Of a DNA stretch of 64,000 bases, positions 60,170 through 64,000 are shown piece by piece (the stretch's first letter is position 1; each line of letters opens with the position of its first letter). The notes under the pieces are model-generated. The model worked only from the letters and a program-made list of their open reading frames with translations, ran no database searches and had not been told where the DNA came from. Made by a program: the position numbers and the translations under genes. This DNA is from Saccharothrix violaceirubra (GTDB lineage Bacteria > Actinomycetota > Actinomycetes > Mycobacteriales > Pseudonocardiaceae): positions 3,224,001 to 3,288,000 of the forward strand of contig NZ_JACHJS010000001.1 in the NCBI RefSeq assembly GCF_014203755.1, given 5' to 3'.

Positions 60170-61117
60170 TCAGCCGAACAGGCTCGCCGCGTCCCCGGTC
60201 GTGATCATGCGGACGGTCCGGCCCACGGGTCCGTCCCCGGTGGGCACGACCACGCGCACCAGGTCGTCCCGGTCGGCCTCGACCGCGGCGTCGGCGATCC
60301 CGGCCGGTGCGCCGGGCCGGGCGGCGACCGCGGCCACGTTGTCCCGCACCCGGTCGACGCCGGCGGCACCGCCGCACAGGACGTCGGTCGCCACGCCGTC
60401 GACCACGCGCACACCGGCCGCGACCGGCAGGCGGCCGAGCGGGTTGGCGATCACGGCGACCACCACGTCACCGAGGCACCGCGCCAGCGGTCCGACCGCC
60501 GGGTGCCGGTCGAGAGTCAGGTCGCCGGGAGCGGTGAACCAGCCCAGCGTCTCGGCGCTGGGCGCGTGGAACAGGCCGTCGGGCGTCACCCGGACCTGGT
60601 TGAACGCGGCCATGACCCCGAGCGAGCCGAACGGCCCGGCGAGGTCGACGGCGTTGTCCTTCGCGGTGGTCCACGTGGTGCCGCCGCCACCGTCCTCGCG
60701 TTGCGCGCCGAGGCCCTCGAACTTGCCGTTGACCGCGTCGACGGGGACCTTCATCCGCAGCACGCCCGCCCATTTCGGCGGCTGTCCGACGCGCAGCACC
60801 GTGTCGGCCGCGGTCGGGTCGAACCCGGTGACGTCGGCGATCTTCGCGCCGCGCGGGGCGAGGTCGGACAGTCCGACGTGGGCCACGGTCTTGAACCGGT
60901 CGACGTCGTACCCGCGCAGTGCCGCGAGGTCGCCGTACTCGACGTAGGCGGCGCCCTCGTGGGTGGCTTTGACGCGGGAGAGGGCGCCGACCAGTCCCGG
61001 TGGTGCCGGTGAAGTCGTGGTGGTGGGTGCCGGTGCGCCGGTCTCGGCGGCACACCCGCCCAGCAGTGCCGCGATCCCGACCAGTGCCGGGGCGATCATG
61101 CGAGTCGTCCGCTTCAC
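60170..61117 (-). CDS. Lipoprotein, unknown function
   Basis: A 315-residue secreted lipoprotein. The signal peptide ends in a lipobox (ALLGGC), then a Thr/Pro-rich spacer. The mature part has no recognised domain, though SRVKATHEGAAYVEYGDLAALRGYDVDRFKTVAHVGLSDLA repeats a style seen in other actinomycete lipoproteins. GTG at 61117 follows AGGA at fair spacing. The next gene upstream is TetR on the same strand, 10 bp away, which suggests co-transcription. Confidence 0.72.
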   Translation of the reverse strand: MKRTTRMIAPALVGIAALLGGCAAETGAPAPTTTTSPAPPGLVGALSRVKATHEGAAYVEYGDLAALRGYDVDRFKTVAHVGLSDLAPRGAKIADVTGFDPTAADTVLRVGQPPKWAGVLRMKVPVDAVNGKFEGLGAQREDGGGGTTWTTAKDNAVDLAGPFGSLGVMAAFNQVRVTPDGLFHAPSAETLGWFTAPGDLTLDRHPAVGPLARCLGDVVVAVIANPLGRLPVAAGVRVVDGVATDVLCGGAAGVDRVRDNVAAVAARPGAPAGIADAAVEADRDDLVRVVVPTGDGPVGRTVRMITTGDAASLFG

Positions 61118-61127
61118 CGGCGGAATC

Positions 61128-61766
61128 CTAGCCGGGCGGGGTGCCGATCCGGGCCGGATCGCGATCTTGACCGGCGCCGGCACGCCGACCGCGCAGACCG
61201 TCGGTGACGATCTCCAGCAACCGGCCCACCAGCGCCTCGTCGGCGGTGCGCATCGACAGGTGCAGGCCGGACAGCAGCGCGTGCAACTCCATCAGCGACA
61301 GGTCCGCGCGCACGCTGCCCGCCGCCTGTGCCCGGTGCAGCAGGCCGGTGAGCACGATCTGGAGGTCACGCCGTGCGCCGGTGACCACGAACGTGGCCGC
61401 CTGGCAGTTGTCGCCACGCGCGGCCAACGCGTCCGACAAGGCACGGTCTCGCGTGCCGTGGCGCAACAACAGCCGCAGCACCCCGAAGAACGCCTCGGCC
61501 GGGTCGGGTTCGTCGACGAGCACGCGCGCCTCGTCCACGATCTCCGCGATCCGTTCCTCCAGCACGGTCTCCAGCAGCGATTCCTTGGTGGGGAAGTGCC
61601 GGTGGACCGTGCCCGCGCCGACGCCCGCCCGCCGGGCGATCTCGTCGATCGACACCGCCGCGCCCTCTATCGCGAATGCCTCCCGCGCTGTCTGGAGCAC
61701 CTTGGACCGGTTGCGCCGGGCATCGGCGCGCAGTGGCTTGGTCCGGGTGACGTCCTGGGATGACAT
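61128..61766 (-). CDS. TetR-family transcriptional regulator
   Basis: A 212-residue regulator. The helix-turn-helix is RSKVLQTAREAFAIEGAAVSIDEIARRAGVGAGTVHRHFPTKESLLETVLEERI. The C-terminal half is the common TetR ligand domain of the SbtR-like kind (ALLSGLHLSMRTADEALVGRLLEIVTDGL). It probably regulates itself and the lipoprotein gene 10 bp downstream. ATG at 61766 has GGAG about ten bases upstream. Confidence 0.88.
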   Translation of the reverse strand: MSSQDVTRTKPLRADARRNRSKVLQTAREAFAIEGAAVSIDEIARRAGVGAGTVHRHFPTKESLLETVLEERIAEIVDEARVLVDEPDPAEAFFGVLRLLLRHGTRDRALSDALAARGDNCQAATFVVTGARRDLQIVLTGLLHRAQAAGSVRADLSLMELHALLSGLHLSMRTADEALVGRLLEIVTDGLRGRRAGAGQDRDPARIGTPPG

Positions 61767-62266
61767 GCGCTCACGGCTCCGCGTTGACCGGTACTGCGAC
61801 GACGGTCCCAACGGTATCCGGTGTCGGGCGGAAACACGTGCTGGATGACCGTAGTGGCCCAGTGCCGGACACAGTGGTCCGCACGGGTCGGGAAAGGAAA
61901 GGGGTCGGCGCGGCGGTCGCCTCTCGGCGGGTGGCACATCACGGCTCCAGCCGCACGGTATTCCGTGATGGCGCGAGATGAGGCCCGGGGACACGAACCG
62001 CACCGACCGAGGGGTCCAACGACCGGAACGGCCCCCGGTGTTCCCGATTCGGTGTGACTTGGATTACATTTGTGGACCGAAGCGACTTTTTCCGCGGCCT
62101 CGTCGAGTTCTCCGCACATCGGCGGACACGGTCCGTCCGGGGTCCACAGTGGATCGTCCCGGCGGAGTCCGGTGTGGACGGTCGGCCGACGTGTGCGACA
62201 CCGGACTCGGCCGAACCGGTCGAGCGCACTACCCTCCACCTCCTCGCGCGACGGACGGGTGGGTGC
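61767..62266. other. 500-bp gap with one palindrome copy, no gene seen
   Basis: The gap is between divergent tetR and the partial NACHT gene. It contains one TCCACAGTGGA copy at 62143-62153 and an AT-richer stretch near 62050-62080 (GATTACATTTGTGG) that could be a promoter. No reading frame is convincing. Confidence 0.45.
62143..62153. repeat. 11-bp palindrome TCCACAGTGGA (copy 5)
   Basis: This intergenic copy lies about 115 bp before the start of the NACHT gene. Confidence 0.55.
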
Positions 62267-64000
62267 ATGGGCTTACGCAGGGCGGTCGGCATCGGTGCGC
62301 TGGTGGCCATGATCGCGGTACTGGTGGCGGCGTACGGAGGGCTCGTGCCCTGGGACGAGGACGCCCGGAAACCCGTGGTCGACGTCGCGAACATCGGGAG
62401 TCCGCTGCTCGCCGCGCTGGCCATCCTCACGGCGCTGCCGGTCCGACGTCCGCGCCGCGCCCTGGACAGCACACCGGACCAGGTGCGGTCCGCCCGCGAG
62501 GTCGTCGCACGCGACGTGCGGCGGTGGGTCGAACGCGAAGTGCGGCACCAGGAACTCGACGCCTCGGCGTTGGTGAACCTGCGCGTACCCGGTCGGCACG
62601 ACGAGGCGCCCACCGTGGACGACCTCGTCGGGCTGGTGACCGGCGGCCGGCTGCTGATCACGGGCGCGCCGGGGACGGGCAAGTCGTCGGCGGCGTTGCT
62701 GGTGGTCGACCGGCTGCTGCGGGACGCCGACCACGCCGGGCCGGTGCCGGTCGTGTTCGACATCCCCGTGTGGGACCCGGAACTCCACGCGCTGGAGGAC
62801 TGGCTCGTCGGGCGGCTGGCGTTCGACCACAGACTGGCCGACGACACGCACTACGGCAGCCGGGCGGCGCGGTACCTGGTCGTGGACGGGCACGTGCTGC
62901 CGGTCCTCGACGGGATCGACGAACTGGCACCCGCCGCCGAGAAGGCGGTGCACGCGTTCCTGGAGCACTGGCCGCACCCGGTCCTCGTGACGCGGCGGTG
63001 GGCGGCGGGGGTCAACCAGCTCGCGCGGGACCTGGACCTGCGCCTGGTGAAGGTCGTGGAGATCGCGCCCGAGACGGCGCTGGCCCATCTGGCCGCGAAG
63101 GACCGGCGGTGGCAGGCCGTCCTGGACCTGCCCGTCAAGGCCCGGTCGCGCAGCGGACTGGTCAACGCGTTGCGCACGCCCCTGATGGTGTTCCTGGCCC
63201 GTGAGGTCACGCGGGTCGGTGCCGAACCCGTCGGGCTGGTCGACCGGTTCCGTACCCGCGTGGAGGCCGAGGACTACCTGTTGGCGCACTTCGTGCCGGC
63301 CGTGTTCGAGGCGTGCCACCGCCGTAGGGGCAGGCTGTCGAAGGCCGAGGCCGCCCTGGTACCACGCCGGACGCGTTCCTGGTCGCCCCGGCGTGCGGAG
63401 CGGTGGTTGAGGTTCCTTGCTTCCCGGGCCACGCACGACGAAGGCCGGTCGGTGCGGTGGTGGCGATTGTGGGAAACGACCTCCAGCCTGCGTTTCGCGT
63501 TCTTCCTCGTGGGCTTCGTGGCGCCACTCGCGACGGGGAGCCTGATCAACCTCGTCCGGTCCGGTTCGCCGCTGCCGGGCACCACGGCGCTCTTGATCGC
63601 CTACACGCTGTCGGCGACGTTGGCGTTCATGCCGGTGCGTCGGTTGCGGAGCGAACTGCGCAAGGAACCCGCGCTGGACCTGGGGACGAGCATCGGGTCG
63701 TTGGTCGCCGTGCTGGTGGGACTGGGCTTGACCCGGGCGCTGGGCCCGGTCGTCGGCGTGGTGGGCGCGCTGGTCGCGTTCGGCCTGGTGTTCAAGGTCT
63801 CCCACGTGGCCGACCTGCGCACGCGCGACGGCGAGGTGGTGATGGACCCGTCGGCGTTGATGCGGCGGTTGCGCACGACGGCGTTGACCGGCGCGTGCTG
63901 CTACGCCGTCGCGATGGTCGTCGTCGTCTCGTGGTGGTACCGGTTCGTGCCGGAACTCCTGCTGGTCGGTCTGGCCATCGCGTTGGCCGCGTTGCGGATG
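62267..64000 (+). CDS. NACHT-type NTPase with membrane helices, partial (3' end outside window)
   Basis: At least 578 codons, open to the window end. An N-terminal membrane helix (AVGIGALVAMIAVLVAAYGGLV) and a second segment (PLLAALAILTALPV) precede a NACHT ATPase: Walker A ITGAPGTGKSSAALLV, Walker B YLVVDGHVLPVLDGIDEL and VLVTRRW. Later come a helical region and a cluster of membrane segments (FAFFLVGFVAPLATGSLI, AVLVGLGLTRALGPVVGVVG). The layout repeats that of the NACHT gene at 51626, so the two are related. The output domain is outside the window. Confidence 0.78.
   Translation, partial: MGLRRAVGIGALVAMIAVLVAAYGGLVPWDEDARKPVVDVANIGSPLLAALAILTALPVRRPRRALDSTPDQVRSAREVVARDVRRWVEREVRHQELDASALVNLRVPGRHDEAPTVDDLVGLVTGGRLLITGAPGTGKSSAALLVVDRLLRDADHAGPVPVVFDIPVWDPELHALEDWLVGRLAFDHRLADDTHYGSRAARYLVVDGHVLPVLDGIDELAPAAEKAVHAFLEHWPHPVLVTRRWAAGVNQLARDLDLRLVKVVEIAPETALAHLAAKDRRWQAVLDLPVKARSRSGLVNALRTPLMVFLAREVTRVGAEPVGLVDRFRTRVEAEDYLLAHFVPAVFEACHRRRGRLSKAEAALVPRRTRSWSPRRAERWLRFLASRATHDEGRSVRWWRLWETTSSLRFAFFLVGFVAPLATGSLINLVRSGSPLPGTTALLIAYTLSATLAFMPVRRLRSELRKEPALDLGTSIGSLVAVLVGLGLTRALGPVVGVVGALVAFGLVFKVSHVADLRTRDGEVVMDPSALMRRLRTTALTGACCYAVAMVVVVSWWYRFVPELLLVGLAIALAALRM

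Overview
The window is very GC-rich, uses GTG and TTG starts often, and encodes families typical of actinomycetes. The mix of genes (XRE/TPR-like regulators, a DUF6292-like protein, an SCP1.201-like deaminase with an Imm1 protein, a short MetRS-like paralogue, DUF346 propeller) suggests a filamentous member of the Pseudonocardiales, in the Saccharothrix/Lentzea/Actinosynnema neighbourhood. This placement is inferred from gene content only. I recognise no rRNA, tRNA, CRISPR array or intact insertion sequence.

Left part (1-15 kb), mostly ordinary: a partial MetRS-like gene, a GGDEF protein and a PAS protein; a DHA2-type drug exporter with a divergent TetR regulator and a clear operator; a ribose-type sugar ABC system (permease, lipoprotein, double ATPase) with a divergent SDR; an MFS exporter; a secreted six-repeat beta-propeller; a MarR regulator; a snapalysin protease; and a GMC oxidoreductase.

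15.2-22.0 kb: a candidate peptide-processing module. It holds a SAM methyltransferase, a three-gene ABC-2 exporter, an NTP_transf_5-like nucleotidyltransferase, a GNAT-like protein and an M16 metallopeptidase. The peptidase is preceded by a 21-codon gene with a strong ribosome binding site and a 15-bp hairpin. I read the short gene as a possible RiPP precursor.

22.2-27.6 kb, accessory: a small HTH protein and its coupled partner, an XRE regulator, a small duplicated-motif protein, and a DddA-like double-stranded DNA cytosine deaminase toxin coupled to an Imm1-type immunity gene. Two long inverted repeats follow.

27.9-40.4 kb: the main candidate for an undescribed system, a composite RiPP cluster. 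A 53-residue precursor (33328-33489) is followed by a radical SAM/SPASM maturase and an HExxH peptide hydroxylase-like protein. Divergent from it is a tightly overlapped operon: unknown protein, 2OG-Fe(II) oxygenase, TylF-like methyltransferase, dTMP-kinase-like protein, protein-kinase-like protein, aldo/keto reductase and NUDIX. Further right is a YcaO-TfuA pair, then LuxR and HTH/NB-ARC regulators. Two palindromes lie in the divergent promoter.

41-50 kb: phosphoketolase with an unusual acetate kinase, a PPK2 kinase, and a MacB/FtsX-type ABC system. 50-64 kb: a GNAT/NAD-epimerase pair with an AraC regulator, two membrane-linked NACHT-type NTPases (the second cut by the window end), a SipW-type signal peptidase with two cognate secreted proteins, an ArsR-SRPBCC fusion behind a 46-bp palindrome, and several regulators and lipoproteins. 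Two loci 56 kb apart share tandem 22-bp repeats placed just past the 3' ends of genes, and an 11-bp palindrome recurs across the window.
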